Below are positions 10,335 through 21,655 of a stretch of DNA of 64,000 nucleotides, piece after piece. Origin of the DNA: Rhizaria sp. SCN 62-66 (lineage: Eukaryota > Rhizaria, unplaced). The notes under the pieces were generated by a model. That model did no database searches, was not told where the DNA came from, and saw only the letters and a list, made by a program, of their open reading frames with translations. The position numbers and the translations under genes are program-made. Location: NCBI GenBank assembly GCA_001724265.1, contig MEDY01000083.1, positions 1 to 64,000 of the forward strand, in the 5' to 3' direction. Position 1 is the stretch's first letter. Each line of letters starts with the position of its first letter.

Positions 10335-12050
10335 ATGCGCTCACAGTTGCTCCAACAGCTCGCCTCTTAGGCCGCCGGCCCCGCGCCCTCCTCCGTGTCA
10401 TCCTCTTCGAAAAGTACGACATATCCTCATCAAATAATGCCAATAACTCAAACAACACTTCTTTATTGTTAAAGAACTACTATTGTGTCCTTATACTAAT
10501 TTTTTTCTGTAATATCTCTTTATTGCATATCCCCGCAATCCTAACTTCACCTCACGCACCCAACGTGTCTACTCTCTGTTTCCCCCAGACTCGTCTGCGC
10601 ACCGCTACAAGCCGCTGCCGCCCGTGGTGCGCGACCTGCAGTCGACGCTGGCGCAGCTGACCTACGGCCCGGGCGCGCTGTCCGCCGCGCTGCACCGCCA
10701 CTTCGTGCCGCTGTCTCACGACGACGCCACCGAGCGCTTCCTCACGCGCACGCTCTCGCTCTACGGCGCGTGCTCGCTGTCCAACTCTCTCTTCTCGGGG
10801 CTGCGATCGCTGTTGGGCAACTTCATGTCGCACGCCAACGTGCTTGCGCTGCTCAACACGGGTCGTATGCACGTGCTCTCGGCGGGACAGATGCACCACC
10901 TGCTGGCGCAGAGCTACGCGCGCGCTCCGCTCGACGTCGCCACGCTCAACCCCGAGCAGGCTCTCGCCCGCGCGCGCGCAACCACCTTTGCCAGCTTCAA
11001 CCCAGTGCTCTCCGCGAGCACCGGCGCCCTCGCCGGGCCCCGCGGCAACAGCACGAGCAGCAACAGCAACAGCAACAGCAGCAGTTCTCTGTCTGGTGCC
11101 AACTCTGCTGCTGCTGGTCCCGGGCTGGGAGAGTGGGCCGCGCCGCCGCCGTCACTGGGCTCCATCATTGCCGCCATGCCCCCCTTAGACGGTGTAAGTG
11201 TCTCCCCAGCAGACGACTCGACTCCACCTGCTGAGACTGTGGGGATGACTGCGCCTGCGCCTGTTGCGAGTGCGCCTATGACCGCGGCGGACTACGTGAC
11301 CGCCGCGCTCGCTGCAGTGGGACCCGCTGTCGACACGGACGAGCTGCTCGAGCACGCCCAACAACAGCATCAGCAGCAGCGCAATACTGCCAACGGCAGT
11401 GCGAGTGCGAGCGAGGACTCTCTGTCGCTGCCGTGCTTCGGGTCGTACCTGGACATCGGGGCCGGCGACGGTGCGGTGACGGCGCACGTCGCGCCGCTCT
11501 TCACGCACACTTCGGCGACCGAGGTGGCCCCGCGCATGTGCTCTCGCCTGCGCGCGCACGGCTTCACCGTGTACGAGACTTACGATATCACCACGGGGAT
11601 CCCCGCCGAGGCGCGCTTCGACACCATCTCGATTTTCAACGTCATCGACCGCTGCGACAAGCCCCTCTCGCTGCTGCGCGACGCGCGCGCGCGCCTCCGC
11701 GGGCCTGACTCGCGGCTGGTACTGTCTGTGCCGCTGCCGCTGCAGCCCTCGGTCGAGTTCGCGCCGCGCGAGTGGCGGGCCCCGACGGAGCGGATCGCGC
11801 CCGCGATGTGCTACTGCCAGCTCGACTGGGAGCAGGCCGTCGAGTTCCTCGTCCGCGACGTCGTTACGCCCGCGGGGCTCAGAGTGCGCGCCGTGTCCCG
11901 GCTGCCTTATCTGTCCGAGGGGTCGACTGCCAGGCCCTACTACGCACTCGATGACGCCGTGCTTGTGCTCTCCGCCGCCGAAACCGTGCCTGCCGCTACC
12001 GCGACCGCTCCCGCGACCGCTCCCGCTACTACTGCTACTGCTGCTGCTGT

Positions 12051-12087
<37 letters not shown>

Positions 12088-12156
12088 CCGGCCGCGAGTG
12101 CGGGTGCGCATGCTGTGGCTCCGACTGCCGCTGTGACTGTTGTAGAGTAGATGTGA
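10335..12156 (+). CDS. METTL9: METTL9/DREV-type protein-histidine methyltransferase, 2 exons, with two in-frame TAG codons
   Basis: Family role: SAM-dependent N-pi methylation of His in HxH motifs. Exons: 10335-10413 and 10589-12156, joined across a GTACGA donor and CCCCCAG acceptor in phase 1. Exon 1 reads MRSQLLQQLAS, then TAG (10368-10370), then AAGPAPSSVSSSSK in the same frame. The conserved part has FVPLSHDDATERFLTRTLSL, the METTL9-type NSLFSGLRSLLGNFMS stretch, SAM motif I YLDIGAGDGAVTAHV, then NVIDRCDKPLSLLRDARA and SRLPYLSEG...YYALDDAVLVL at the C-terminal end of the fold. An Ala-run tail follows. The frame reaches TAG at 12148-12150, then ATG and TGA at 12154-12156. If TAG is sense, TGA is the real stop and the product is 548 residues. 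The family is certain; the start is less so. Confidence 0.85.
10368..10370 (+). other. In-frame TAG in METTL9 exon 1
   Basis: TAG is codon 12 of the only ATG-initiated exon that joins in phase to the METTL9 body. The reading frame before and after it is the same, and the codons that follow are GC-rich and coding-like up to the GTACGA donor. One alternative is that CTCTTAG here is a splice acceptor and that a further 5' exon exists; I found no convincing one. Confidence 0.6.
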
Positions 12157-12455
12157 GTGAGCCTGCTGTGTGAACGTGAGAATGTGATGATGTTGCAAAT
12201 CTAATGTGTGCAAGTATGCGCTTGAATTTCTATAAGTGTACAGCGTATTACTTTGTGAGGAGGGCCAATTGTTGTAGATTATTAATTGCCTCCGACTAGA
12301 CCGGAATAAACTTGATTGATTTGTTTTGCTTTCGCATGTTGAGAGGCTATGTATGGTTGAATTATGATAAGTAGTATGATATCTGTACGTAGATAAGTAA
12401 AATATTAGGTAAAATAGTTGAAGAACTTGATTTGTTTCGTGAAACAAGTGTCAAT
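12157..12455. other. Convergent spacer between METTL9 and RS-rich gene
   Basis: AT-rich 3' flanks of the two genes. Nothing else seen. Confidence 0.5.
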
Positions 12456-15400
12456 TTAGACAGTGGAGAGAATGGCTTTGAGAACCCTGACAACGTCCTT
12501 CGCGGCAGACGTAAGGCCGCCATCGAACCCGCCACAGTCGCTGACAGCAGAGCCAGAGCTGCTCGGGGGAACAGCGACGCCCCACAGCACGCGCATGTCG
12601 ACACTCAAGGCCGACACACTGCTGCCGTCGTCAGTCATGCTCCGAGTGCTCCAGTGACCACCGCCACTCCCGCTTACATTGTGAGCAGGCGTGGCAGCGT
12701 TAACATGGTTCGCCGCGTGCAGCGCTGTGACGGCGGTGGTTGCCAGCGCGAGCGCCGCCCCCGCTGCGGCCGCGGCGCGCTGCGACATGGCGTTGGCGAC
12801 CGCATCGGCCGCCTGTGCAACCGCAAGCGCCGCGCCGGCTGCAGCGTTGCCGTCGCTAATGTTGTTGAGACTGCTGCTCATGCTCGCGATGCTGGTGTGT
12901 GCGAGAACCATTGCGCTGTGTAGATACGCGCCGGCCGCAGCAGAGACGTGCGACAGAGCGTCGCACTGGTCACTAACAGAGTTATTAAGAGCGGCAGCAG
13001 CGGGAGCAGGAGCAGCAGCAGCGGTCGAAGTGTAGGCGGTGACGGCCTTCGTGGCACGGAGCCTCGCGCGCACGTCGCTAACAGTGCACGCGACGCCGCC
13101 ACTCAAATTGCTATTTGTGGCGCCCGCGTTCGCGGAGAGCAAAGTCAGCCAGAGAGCCTTCCGGCGCACGGCGTGCGACAAGCAACGCAGGCCGACGACG
13201 ACGGCAACGGATGCCACCGCGCCCGCCACCGCCGCCGCCGCAGCCTCAGCATCAACACCTGCCTGCGGCGACAGCGACGGCGCCTGCGACTGCGTCTGGG
13301 CCTGGGACTGGGAGAGAGGCAGAGTCAACCAGGCGGTGGCCGTGGTGCGGAAGGGGTCGTGACGAGCCCATGGGCCGGGCTCAAGGCCGCCGCTGATACC
13401 GGCGCAGTCCAGAGACCCGCTGAACACACTGTTGCCAACGCCGAGAACATTGCTAACCGCACCATTGTTGCCACTATTGTGATTGTTAATAGAAATAGCA
13501 GAGGCAAGCGAGACTGTAGCGGGTGCGGTAGCCAGCGCGGCGCGCACGATGGCGGCCGCGGCGGCCTCGGCCTCAGCGTCGCGCACGTAGATCGCCAGCA
13601 GGTCGCAGAGCCTGTGCAGGGATGTGAGCACGTCGGGCGAATATAGCGACGCAATATCGACGAGACTGACGGCGCTGACACTGTTGCCGCTGCTGCTGCT
13701 CGCGCGAGTAAACGGGGGCAGCGGGATCGAGAGCAGCGTTGCGGGCAGCGGCAGTGGCGGCGGGTTAGCGGCAGCAAGAGGGACAGGCGGCTGGGAGCTC
13801 TGTTGCTGCTTGCAATTGTCGCAACTCTTGTTGATGCTGCTACTTGAGCTGGAACTGTTGTTGTTCTTATTCGTGCTCCCAGACACACTCTTGTTATTAT
13901 CGCGGTTGTCGTTCTTGCTGTTAGCGCTACTGTACTTGCTGCTGTCGTCGTAGTCGTCCTGATCATCGTTGTCAAACAGGTCGTGGAGCACTTCAGCTAC
14001 GCCACTGCTGCTGCGACTAAAGCCGCTCGAAACAGCGCTCGCGTGAGCATCGTCGTCGCGCATACGCACAGGAGCGGGAGTCGCAGTCTTGTTCGAATTG
14101 GCACGAGCACTCGCAGACGCAGCATTCGAAGCGGTATTGTGAGTCTTGATGTTTTGGGCGTTGTTCGCGGAGGCTTGCGCAGCTGCAGCCGCGGCAGCAG
14201 CAACGACATCGGCCGCAGTGGCGGGAGCGGCGGCCGCGGCGGCAGCGGCGGCTGTAGACGCCGCCTTGCGCGGGCTCGTCCGCAGCGGCAACGTGCTGGC
14301 GCGAGCAGCACTTGCACTGGCACTCGGCTGGCTGGAAGGGGGACTAACGTGACTCGAAACAGCAGCGCGAGCAGAGTTGACAGCAGCAACTGCAGCAGTA
14401 GCTTTGGTCGCGTTGCTGGCGCCGGGATTTGCGATGCTATCTTTGCTCTGAATAGCACGAGTAGAAATGGTTTTAACAGCTGCCACTGCCGGGGTTGCGG
14501 GAGCCTGCGCCTGTCGCGTCGCCTTCGTCGCCGCGATCGCCTTGAGCGTGGCCGAGAGCTGTCCATCAAGCATGAAGTTGCACATGTCTTCGATGCTCGC
14601 GTTGTGCGAGGGTCGTGGGGGCGCGCTTGCACTGGCTGCGTCTGCACTGCTTGCGCCCTGTTGTTGCTGCTGCTGTTGCTGTTGCTGCAGAAGTTGCGCC
14701 TGCTGCTGCTGCAGCTTGCGCCTGCGCTCCTGAGCCGCGATTTCGTCAGGAGAGTACAGAGACCATTCAGGACCGCCGCTGCCGCTGCTGCTGCTGCTGA
14801 TGTTACTGCTACTGCTGGTAGCGCCAGTACTCGCGCTGCTCGTCACACTTCCTCTGGTTACCGCGGCACTGCCGGTTGCGCCACTGCTTTTACTGGCACT
14901 GGCACTGGCGCTGGCACTGGGACTCGTGGTGCTGCGAGTCGTAATGCCTGCGTGTGCGAGAGAGCTGGAACGAGACACAGGGCTGGTATTATTGGCAATC
15001 TTAGTCGCGCTCGCGCTCGCTGTCACGGCTGCTGCCTGGATCGTGGACGCAAAGGGATCGGCGTTCGAAGCGGCAGCGCCGAAGCCAGGAACGCTCTGAG
15101 GAGCTGAGCCGTTGTGACTCCGGTCACCGGTGCGTTGATCACGGTCATAGCGGTTCGAGTTACTCCTGTTATTCATGTTATTGCTATTGTTGTTGCTATA
15201 GCTATTCGCATGAGCGTAGTTGTTGCCATTGCCAGTTGCAGTGCTAATGTTATTGTTATTGTTACTCGGGCGATACGCTGAGTGACTACTGCTCTTGTTT
15301 GAGTTGTTATTGCCATTCGGACGGATAGGACGTCCCCACGAGTTGTTTGGGTTCATACCTGTCTGCGACGCACTCGTGTTGCTCCTGTTGCTCGTGCGGT

Positions 15401-16073
15401 CACGCTCCCAGTCCCTGTCGCGCTCATGGTCGCTGCGGTCACGAGTGCCGTAGGTACTGTTGCTGTTGCCGTTGCTGCGGACACGGGCGCGGTTGTCACC
15501 GCGCTCACGGTCGCTGCGGTCGCGCTGAGACCGATGAAACTGCGACTGAGAATAATGACGCGGCGGCGACCGAGACTGTGACCGTGACCGAGACCGTGAG
15601 CGAGAGCGAGAGCGTGAATTCGAGCGGCCAGACGACCGCCTCGAATACCGCCGAGGCGAGCGCGAGCGCGAGCGTGAGCGCGCCGGCGAACGTTTCGGGG
15701 AACGAGAGCGTTTCGACGAGTGCGAGCGCCTCGGTGAACGAGAGCGCGAGCGCGAACCAGCAGGGGACCTGGGCTTTGGAGAGCGCGTGCGGGCCGGAGA
15801 GCGCGCGCGCGTCGGGGAACGCACAGCAATTGTGGTCCGCTTAGGAGAGCGCGAGCGGGAACGCGAGTGGGCGCGCTGTGAGGACCGCTGCAGCTGCTGT
15901 TCTGACTGCTTTTGCTCAGTGGCTGCGCTGTCACTCGCAGCTGGTGAGGAATCGGAGTAGACCCCCTTGATCTCCTTGGCCTCCTGAGTGGGAGCGATGT
16001 AAGTGGCGCGCATCGGGAGTGCGGTAGCAGTCGCGCGACAAGGGGAGGCGCGGCGCGCCGGGGATGCTGACAT
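12456..16073 (-). CDS. RS-rich, low-complexity protein of unknown function
   Basis: A single open frame of 1205 residues from ATG at 16073 to TAA. The first 250 or so residues are a dense Arg-Ser domain (RSRSRSPKR type) like those of splicing regulators. An Asn/Ser/Gly-rich zone follows. A short conserved-looking segment WSLYSPDEIAAQERRRKLQQ precedes a Gln run, and then comes IEDMCNFMLDGQLSATLKAI. After long Ala/Ser stretches there is a more globular segment, IASLYSPDVLTSLHRLCDLL. The C-terminal third is Ala-rich and predicted helical. I recognise no RRM or other named domain. The RS region suggests a nuclear, splicing-linked role, but that is inference only. An acceptor-like CTCTGCTCAG lies 9 nt before the start. 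Confidence 0.7.
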   Translation of the reverse strand: MSASPARRASPCRATATALPMRATYIAPTQEAKEIKGVYSDSSPAASDSAATEQKQSEQQLQRSSQRAHSRSRSRSPKRTTIAVRSPTRARSPARTRSPKPRSPAGSRSRSRSPRRSHSSKRSRSPKRSPARSRSRSRSPRRYSRRSSGRSNSRSRSRSRSRSRSQSRSPPRHYSQSQFHRSQRDRSDRERGDNRARVRSNGNSNSTYGTRDRSDHERDRDWERDRTSNRSNTSASQTGMNPNNSWGRPIRPNGNNNSNKSSSHSAYRPSNNNNNISTATGNGNNYAHANSYSNNNSNNMNNRSNSNRYDRDQRTGDRSHNGSAPQSVPGFGAAASNADPFASTIQAAAVTASASATKIANNTSPVSRSSSLAHAGITTRSTTSPSASASASASKSSGATGSAAVTRGSVTSSASTGATSSSSNISSSSSGSGGPEWSLYSPDEIAAQERRRKLQQQQAQLLQQQQQQQQQQGASSADAASASAPPRPSHNASIEDMCNFMLDGQLSATLKAIAATKATRQAQAPATPAVAAVKTISTRAIQSKDSIANPGASNATKATAAVAAVNSARAAVSSHVSPPSSQPSASASAARASTLPLRTSPRKAASTAAAAAAAAAPATAADVVAAAAAAAAQASANNAQNIKTHNTASNAASASARANSNKTATPAPVRMRDDDAHASAVSSGFSRSSSGVAEVLHDLFDNDDQDDYDDSSKYSSANSKNDNRDNNKSVSGSTNKNNNSSSSSSSINKSCDNCKQQQSSQPPVPLAAANPPPLPLPATLLSIPLPPFTRASSSSGNSVSAVSLVDIASLYSPDVLTSLHRLCDLLAIYVRDAEAEAAAAAIVRAALATAPATVSLASAISINNHNSGNNGAVSNVLGVGNSVFSGSLDCAGISGGLEPGPWARHDPFRTTATAWLTLPLSQSQAQTQSQAPSLSPQAGVDAEAAAAAVAGAVASVAVVVGLRCLSHAVRRKALWLTLLSANAGATNSNLSGGVACTVSDVRARLRATKAVTAYTSTAAAAPAPAAAALNNSVSDQCDALSHVSAAAGAYLHSAMVLAHTSIASMSSSLNNISDGNAAAGAALAVAQAADAVANAMSQRAAAAAGAALALATTAVTALHAANHVNAATPAHNVSGSGGGHWSTRSMTDDGSSVSALSVDMRVLWGVAVPPSSSGSAVSDCGGFDGGLTSAAKDVVRVLKAILSTV

Positions 16074-16627
16074 CAAGTCAAGCTGAGCAGAGCAGAGACG
16101 CTCCTTGAGTTAAGAAGAGCTTGCAGAGTGAAATCAGTCGAAAACAAAGTTGCTCGGGTCGGTGCTATGCAAGTTCTGAACAAATAATATAACAAAGACT
16201 GAAAAATTGGCTCAAATTTATCGTCGGATCGAATGAAAAATGACTGTTTTACAGAGAATACACGTCACTGCAAATGCTGATAAACAATGCTCAATGAAGC
16301 GCGAAGCGAGAGTGACTGACACGAGCCGAGCTTTTTTGCGAACCGTGGCCGACCAAAATGGGAGTCTTCGAAGCAACCGTTTCTTCATCGTGAACTATCT
16401 CAGCTCCGGGCTTGGGATCGCCAAACGTCGCTAATTCTTCTTTGCTCGTATTGTTCGCTTAATAATTATTCTAAACATTACTTTGGTTTCGCGTCTCACG
16501 ACTTTCCTGCCCCACACTGCGTGCCTCTATTCCGACTCTCGCCGACCTCCTGCAGGCTACCAACAAGACACCACAAAGTCAACGTTTCCCCGCCGCCTCC
16601 ACCACTTTTCGTTCTGCTTTTAGCACC
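16074..16627. promoter_or_regulatory. Divergent region between RS-rich gene and CFAP91
   Basis: AT-rich region holding both promoters. CTGCTTTTAG ends 4 nt before the CFAP91 ATG and looks like a 3' splice site. Confidence 0.35.
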
Positions 16628-19367
16628 ATGTCCTCGCAAGTGGTGGCTGTGACCCAGCTCCGGCAGGGTTTTTCCACCACTCGTCCCCTCGACCGACACT
16701 ATGACCCGGTCTACACGACCTCGAAGACTCGCGGCGGCGGTGGCGCCCAGCAGCAGGCCGCCTACGCCTCGAACGCCGCCCACGCCGCGACCATCCGCTC
16801 GCACCCGGGCCCCGATGTCTCCGGCGCTGCCCCGGCCACGTCGTCGGCCGTCATCGGCGCCGGTGCCGTCGCCACGATGCGCCCCGCCCCGCCGTCCTCT
16901 TCAAACACTGCCAACGCGTCCGTCTCGGCCAGCTCCAGCTCTGCGGCGTCGGCATCTGTGGCGGCCGCGATGGAGGGCGACGCGCGCGTGATCCGCGGCG
17001 CGCACCGGTTTAAGTTCCACACGCGTCCCGTGATGCCCTACATGAACGCGATCCCCGCCGAGGTTCTGCTCTCCCCCGAGGCCATCGCCGCCGCCGCCGA
17101 GGCTGAGGCGCAGCTCGCCAACGCCAACGCCGACGCCGGCGCTGCCGCGGGTGGCGCGGTCGACACGGAGGCGCAGAGCAAGTCTGTGGGCGTGCAAACC
17201 GTGTACCGCGAGTCGCAAACGCAGACCCTGCCATACACGCCCGACTACATCACGGCGCCGGGCCAGGCCGACCCCGAGGTGCTGTCCATCGCGCACCTCA
17301 AGTGGGGCGCGGGGCTGCCCGCCGGGCTGGAGGAGGTACAACTGATCCAGAAGCTGCGCGAGAAGCGCGCGTTTGAGGCGTCGCTTCCGACGGGCACGGA
17401 CGAGGCGTCGCTGCAGCAGCGCAAGCGGATGCTGGAGCAGCGCGAGCTGCAGGAGTGGGCGACGCGTGAGGAGGAGATGCGCGAGGAGCAGGAGGCGCGG
17501 CTGCGTGTGCTGATTGACACGCTGCAGGCGCGCGAGGAAAAGGCTGCGCTGCTGAGCGAGGCGCGCGTCGACGCCATCCGCGGCGAGGCGGTGCGTGCGC
17601 GCGACGCCGCGCTCGAGAGCATCCATCGCGACCGGCTGAAGGCGCAGCGCGCGCTCAAGCACGGGCACGAGGCCGCGGACAAGAAGGAGAGCAACAAACA
17701 GAAGCGCGACATCATCACCGAGACGGCCGACTTCGGCTCCAAGGTGTACGCGCCCGCGACGCGCGAAGGCAAGATTCCTCCCCGCAACCAGGTCGTCGAC
17801 TACGGCATCCCGCTTATCAACAACTACCAGGGCCTCGTCGCGCTCGAAAGCACGCTGCGCACGCCTGCGCTCACCTCAGCTCCACAGGTACGTCACTATC
17901 TCTACTAATGACTCAGGACTCTGTTTCAAGATAACATTTTTAAACTGTCAAACACATCTCGAAACTCCCACGTATGTACTTCATCTTTGAACGTAACTCA
18001 CTCTCTGACTTGTTTCTTTTTTTCTTTGCTTCTGCCGCTCAGGAGATCGCCGCCCCCGCCGCGGGCTCGCTGGTGCCCTCGGACCGCGCAAGCGTCAAGG
18101 CCGTCGCAGACCTGGACTACCTCGACGCCGTGCTCTCGGGCACCGTCACCAACACGCGCGGGCCCCTCGCGGCCAACAAGTACCGCCGCTTTGAGCCTGT
18201 GGTGCGGCCAGCCCCGCAGACGGTCTCGGCGCCCGCCAACGAGGAGGTGACGCAGGCCGTGCTGCTGCTGCAGCGGCTGCTGCGCGGCCGCGCCGTGCAG
18301 GAGTCGATGCGGGCCTCGCGCGCGCGCTCGCAGCCGCTCATCAACGAGCTGCGGCTGCTCGAGTCCGCTGCGGGCGCCGCCGAGGCCAGCCAGCTCGACG
18401 CCGCCGCCGCTGCTCAGGTACGTGTCATCAACAAGGAGGAAGAAACAGCTCTATGTCGTGTAGATTGTGCAATGAGACAACGATATCGCGAGGATGTACT
18501 GTATTATGCTATCATTTTAGTATCGGTTAAATTATTAAACTCATCTACATCTCGCTCCAATGCATCACTCTCACATCCCAACTTTCACTTCATCTTCTTT
18601 GTTCGACCCTGATACAGGACGAGACTGAGCTTGCTGCCGCGGTGGACGCCGTTGAGGGCCACGTGCTCTCGTCCGCGCTGGACTTCCTCACCAAGGAGGT
18701 CGTGCGGCTCGTCGAGGAGCGCAAGGTGGTCACCTTTGCCTCTGCTGCCGCCGAGGCCCGGCGTGCGCGCGAGGCGGTCGAGGGCGGGCGGCGCCAGGCA
18801 GAGCACGTGCTGCATAAGAAGCGTGAGCAGCTGCTCGAGCAGGTCGTCACGGTGCACAAGGAGACGGCCGAGCGCTTCACCGAGCGCCTCCTCGCGGGCG
18901 CCGTGAGCAAGGTTACTGCGCAGGCCGCCGCGGGCGCTGTGGACGCCGCCGCGGCGCAGGAGCGCGCCGACAAGGACGAGCAGACGCAGCGCCGGCTCAA
19001 CGCCAAGGCCGCCGCCGCCGCCGCCGCCGCGCTCGCGCCCGAAGACGCCGCCGCCGAGCAAGAGGAAGAGGAGGAGGAGGATGACGAGGACTCGGCGCTG
19101 GTCGTGCGCGACCTGCTCTCGAACCTGGTGCTGCCTGAGGTCGTGCGCAAGCGTCTGGCGGCCGAGGAGGAGCTCGCCGGCCGGCGCCACCTCGCGGGCG
19201 CCAACGCTGCGATGGTCAGCGCCTTCATCGACGTCGCCAAGGCCACCGGCGCCGTGCCCAACGCCGCCGCGGGCCCCCACGGCGGGCGGCTGACGGTGCC
19301 TGTGCCCGTGCCAGATCACCAGGCCGTGCTCGCGGAGCAGTTGCAGCAGCAAGAGCGGCACCAGTAA
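16628..19367 (+). CDS. CFAP91: Cilia- and flagella-associated protein 91 (MAATS1/AAT1), 3 exons
   Basis: Axonemal scaffold of the calmodulin- and spoke-associated complex at the base of the radial spokes. Exons: 16628-17887, 18043-18417 and 18618-19367, all phase 0, giving 794 residues (human is about 767). The diagnostic block is SVGVQTVYRESQTQTLPYTP (about residue 188), followed by LKWGAGLPAGLEEV, REKRAFEASLP and RKRMLEQRELQEWATREEE. Next comes a long Arg/Glu coiled coil, then KVYAPATREG and the NYQGLVALESTL segment. The third exon is Ala/Glu-rich helical and ends QQERHQ. Donors are GTACGT twice. The stop is TAA. Its presence implies a motile flagellum with radial spokes. Confidence 0.9.
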
Positions 19368-19765
19368 GTAAGTGCGTTGGACATAATATTATTGTCCAAT
19401 AACAGCAACAAATGAGACAACAAAGTCATGACTCTGTTTTTGACGTGTGTTGTTGTTGGTGGTGTCTGCTATGTACATGTACTGCGTTTCTCTTCTCCTA
19501 CCTAGTCTTTTCGTGTCTCTATTTTCGATATCTTGTTTGTTTGAACACCAACAGCAAATGTCAGTCACATGTTCTTTGCACAGTGATTACTGCATTTGTT
19601 TCTAATAACGTTTGTAGAATATAACAACAAATATACACATTTCTAGTATGTCTTTTATCAGATAATTGCATGTATTCTCCGAATTTCGGTTAAACTATGA
19701 TAAAACTACTACGTAAACTGGTATGAACTCTAATGTTGACTCGTCGATGCTTTTGCTTCGTATTC
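19368..19765. other. Convergent spacer between CFAP91 and BCNT gene
   Basis: AT-rich 3' flanks. Nothing else seen. Confidence 0.5.
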
Positions 19766-21655
19766 TTACGACAGCGGCTTGAACTGCTTTGCGTTGAGCA
19801 TCAGCGCTGCGCGCGCGGCAGCCCTCTGCTCTTTGCCCTTCTCCTCGGAATTCGCGTCTGTCTCGGCCAGGAAGCTCTGCTGCGCGAGGTAGCCGTTCTT
19901 GGACTGCTTCTGCAGCTCTGCCGCGTCGCCCTCGGTGTCCTTGTCGATCTCCCAGTCGAGGCGCGTCTTGGACAGCGTCGACAGCGCCTTCTTGCCGCCG
20001 ATTTCGTCCAGCAGCGTCGCCAGACTGTCCTTGCTGCGCTCGCGCTGCTTGGCGAGCTTGGCGGCGTAGGCCCGTTCCTCCTTGGAGCCGACCTGCAGCA
20101 CGCGCTGTACCTGCGTCTTCTGGCCCGCGAACTCGACCGTCTCGGTCACGATCACCTTGGAGATGTCGCTCGCGGCCGTCACGCCGCCGATGTCGTCGCT
20201 CGCGCTTGCGCTCGCACTCGCACTGTCAATACCCGCGCCTGCGCTCGCGCTCACGCTGGAGCTGGAGCTGGAGCTGGAGCTGGAGCTGGAGCTGGAGCTG
20301 GAGCTGGAGCTAGAGTTGGCGTCGGCGCTGGTCGCTTTGGCGACGAGATCGGCAACGGTGGGGCCACGCGCCCACCAGTCGCCGTTCACATCACTCTTCA
20401 CACTCGCGCTCGCATTCGCACTCGAGTTCTTGCCATTAGACTTGCTCTGCTTCGCTTTTTTGGGAACCGCGCTTTTATCGAGCAGACCTAGCGACACGAG
20501 CACGGCGGCGGCGTCAGCGTCCAGCTCGACGTCAGCCTCAGTATCATGAGCATTCGCACTCGTACTCGCGCTCGCACTGCTAGAGTTGGCTTTGTTCGAA
20601 GACGCTAAGCGCGATCGCTTGCTGCTGTTAATGCTGTTGTTACTGTTAATCCGACTGACGTCGTCGTCGCCACTGCTTTGTCGCAAAAGCGCATCCAGGT
20701 CGAGCGCGCCGTCAATGCGCTCCTCCGCGGCCGCCGAGGAGGTCGTGGCGGAGCTAAACACGGGCGCGAAGCCGGCGGGCAGAGGACCCGACACGAAGTC
20801 GTCGCGGCCGCCGTAGCCGAACGGGGCCGCGGTGCCGCCAGCGGCGCGAGAGCTAGAGCTAGAGCCTGGAGAGCCTGCAGAGCTGTCGGTGGTCGTGAGG
20901 AGAGTGGTGGGCATTGCGGGGAGCAGGGACGACTCGGCGGCCGTCATGACGACGCCGTAGCTGCTGCTGACGGTGCTTGCGAGCGCTGGAGCTGCAGCAG
21001 CGTCTGCGGCACTTGATGCAGAAGCGCTCGCAGGCGCAGCCGCAGCAGGGGTAGCAGAGGCAGAGCTTGCGCTGGCATTGGTCTTGATGGCAGCGCTACT
21101 GCTGTTGCTCCTGCTACTGCTGGAGGTCGCCGTGTTCGTGTTGTTTGTGTTGGCGACGGCTTGCGGCGGGGCAACCTTGGGGCCGATTGCATTTGCGGCA
21201 GGAACAGCAGCAGCAGCAGCAGCAGCAGCAGTCTTGGTAGACTTGGGAGCCGCAGCCTTCGTCACAGGCGCAGGTGCGGGCGTGGGCGCAGCAGCAGCAG
21301 CAACAGCAACAGCAGGAGCAGGAGCAGGAGCAAGAGCAGCGGGAGCGGCAGCAGCGGCGGCGGCGGCGGCAGCGGCCTTCTTCTTCATGTAGGCTGCAGC
21401 CGAGTATACGTCCTCGTCGTCGTCGTCGCTGATGACCTGAGCACCCACGCGTGGCACGCCCTTGGCGCGCTTCTTGCCGGCGGCCAGGGTCTCGGCGGCG
21501 CCGCGGTTGACGAAGCCGCCTGTGGCATCCTTGAGCTGCTTGGCCTTGGCCCGCTTCTCCTCCTCATCTTCAGATAGAACGTAGTCCTCGTCCTGGTCGC
21601 TGTTGTAGCCCGTAAAGTCGGCGTCGAGGATGCCTTTCTCCTCTTTCTTGCTCAT
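19766..21655 (-). CDS. SWC5: BCNT-domain protein (SWC5/CFDP1 family)
   Basis: Predicted subunit of the SWR1/SRCAP complex that exchanges H2A for H2A.Z. The product has 629 residues in one exon. The N-terminus is acidic (YNSDQDEDYVLSEDEEEKRA), as in SWC5, where such a region binds histones. The middle is a long Ala/Ser-rich linker. The C-terminal 125 or so residues form the BCNT-C domain: IVTETVEFAGQKTQVQRVLQ, then LATLLDEIGGKKALSTLSKT, the hallmark TRLDWEIDKDTEG, and NGYLAQQSFLAETD. A Ser run of about 20 residues is encoded by a GAGCTG hexamer repeat. The stop is TAA. TTTCAG lies 7 nt before the ATG. Confidence 0.9.
   Translation of the reverse strand: MSKKEEKGILDADFTGYNSDQDEDYVLSEDEEEKRAKAKQLKDATGGFVNRGAAETLAAGKKRAKGVPRVGAQVISDDDDEDVYSAAAYMKKKAAAAAAAAAAAPAALAPAPAPAVAVAAAAAPTPAPAPVTKAAAPKSTKTAAAAAAAAVPAANAIGPKVAPPQAVANTNNTNTATSSSSRSNSSSAAIKTNASASSASATPAAAAPASASASSAADAAAAPALASTVSSSYGVVMTAAESSLLPAMPTTLLTTTDSSAGSPGSSSSSRAAGGTAAPFGYGGRDDFVSGPLPAGFAPVFSSATTSSAAAEERIDGALDLDALLRQSSGDDDVSRINSNNSINSSKRSRLASSNKANSSSASASTSANAHDTEADVELDADAAAVLVSLGLLDKSAVPKKAKQSKSNGKNSSANASASVKSDVNGDWWARGPTVADLVAKATSADANSSSSSSSSSSSSSSSSSSSSVSASAGAGIDSASASASASDDIGGVTAASDISKVIVTETVEFAGQKTQVQRVLQVGSKEERAYAAKLAKQRERSKDSLATLLDEIGGKKALSTLSKTRLDWEIDKDTEGDAAELQKQSKNGYLAQQSFLAETDANSEEKGKEQRAAARAALMLNAKQFKPLS
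20255..20309. repeat. GAGCTG hexanucleotide microsatellite inside BCNT gene
   Basis: About nine tandem copies of a 6-bp unit. On the coding (minus) strand they encode an uninterrupted Ser run in the linker of the BCNT protein. Expansion by whole hexamers keeps the frame. Confidence 0.85.

Noticed and set aside
11030-11110. Short Ser/Asn triplet repeats in METTL9 as a CRISPR-like or mobile repeat
   Set aside because: They are in-frame triplet runs encoding Ser/Asn within a coding exon.
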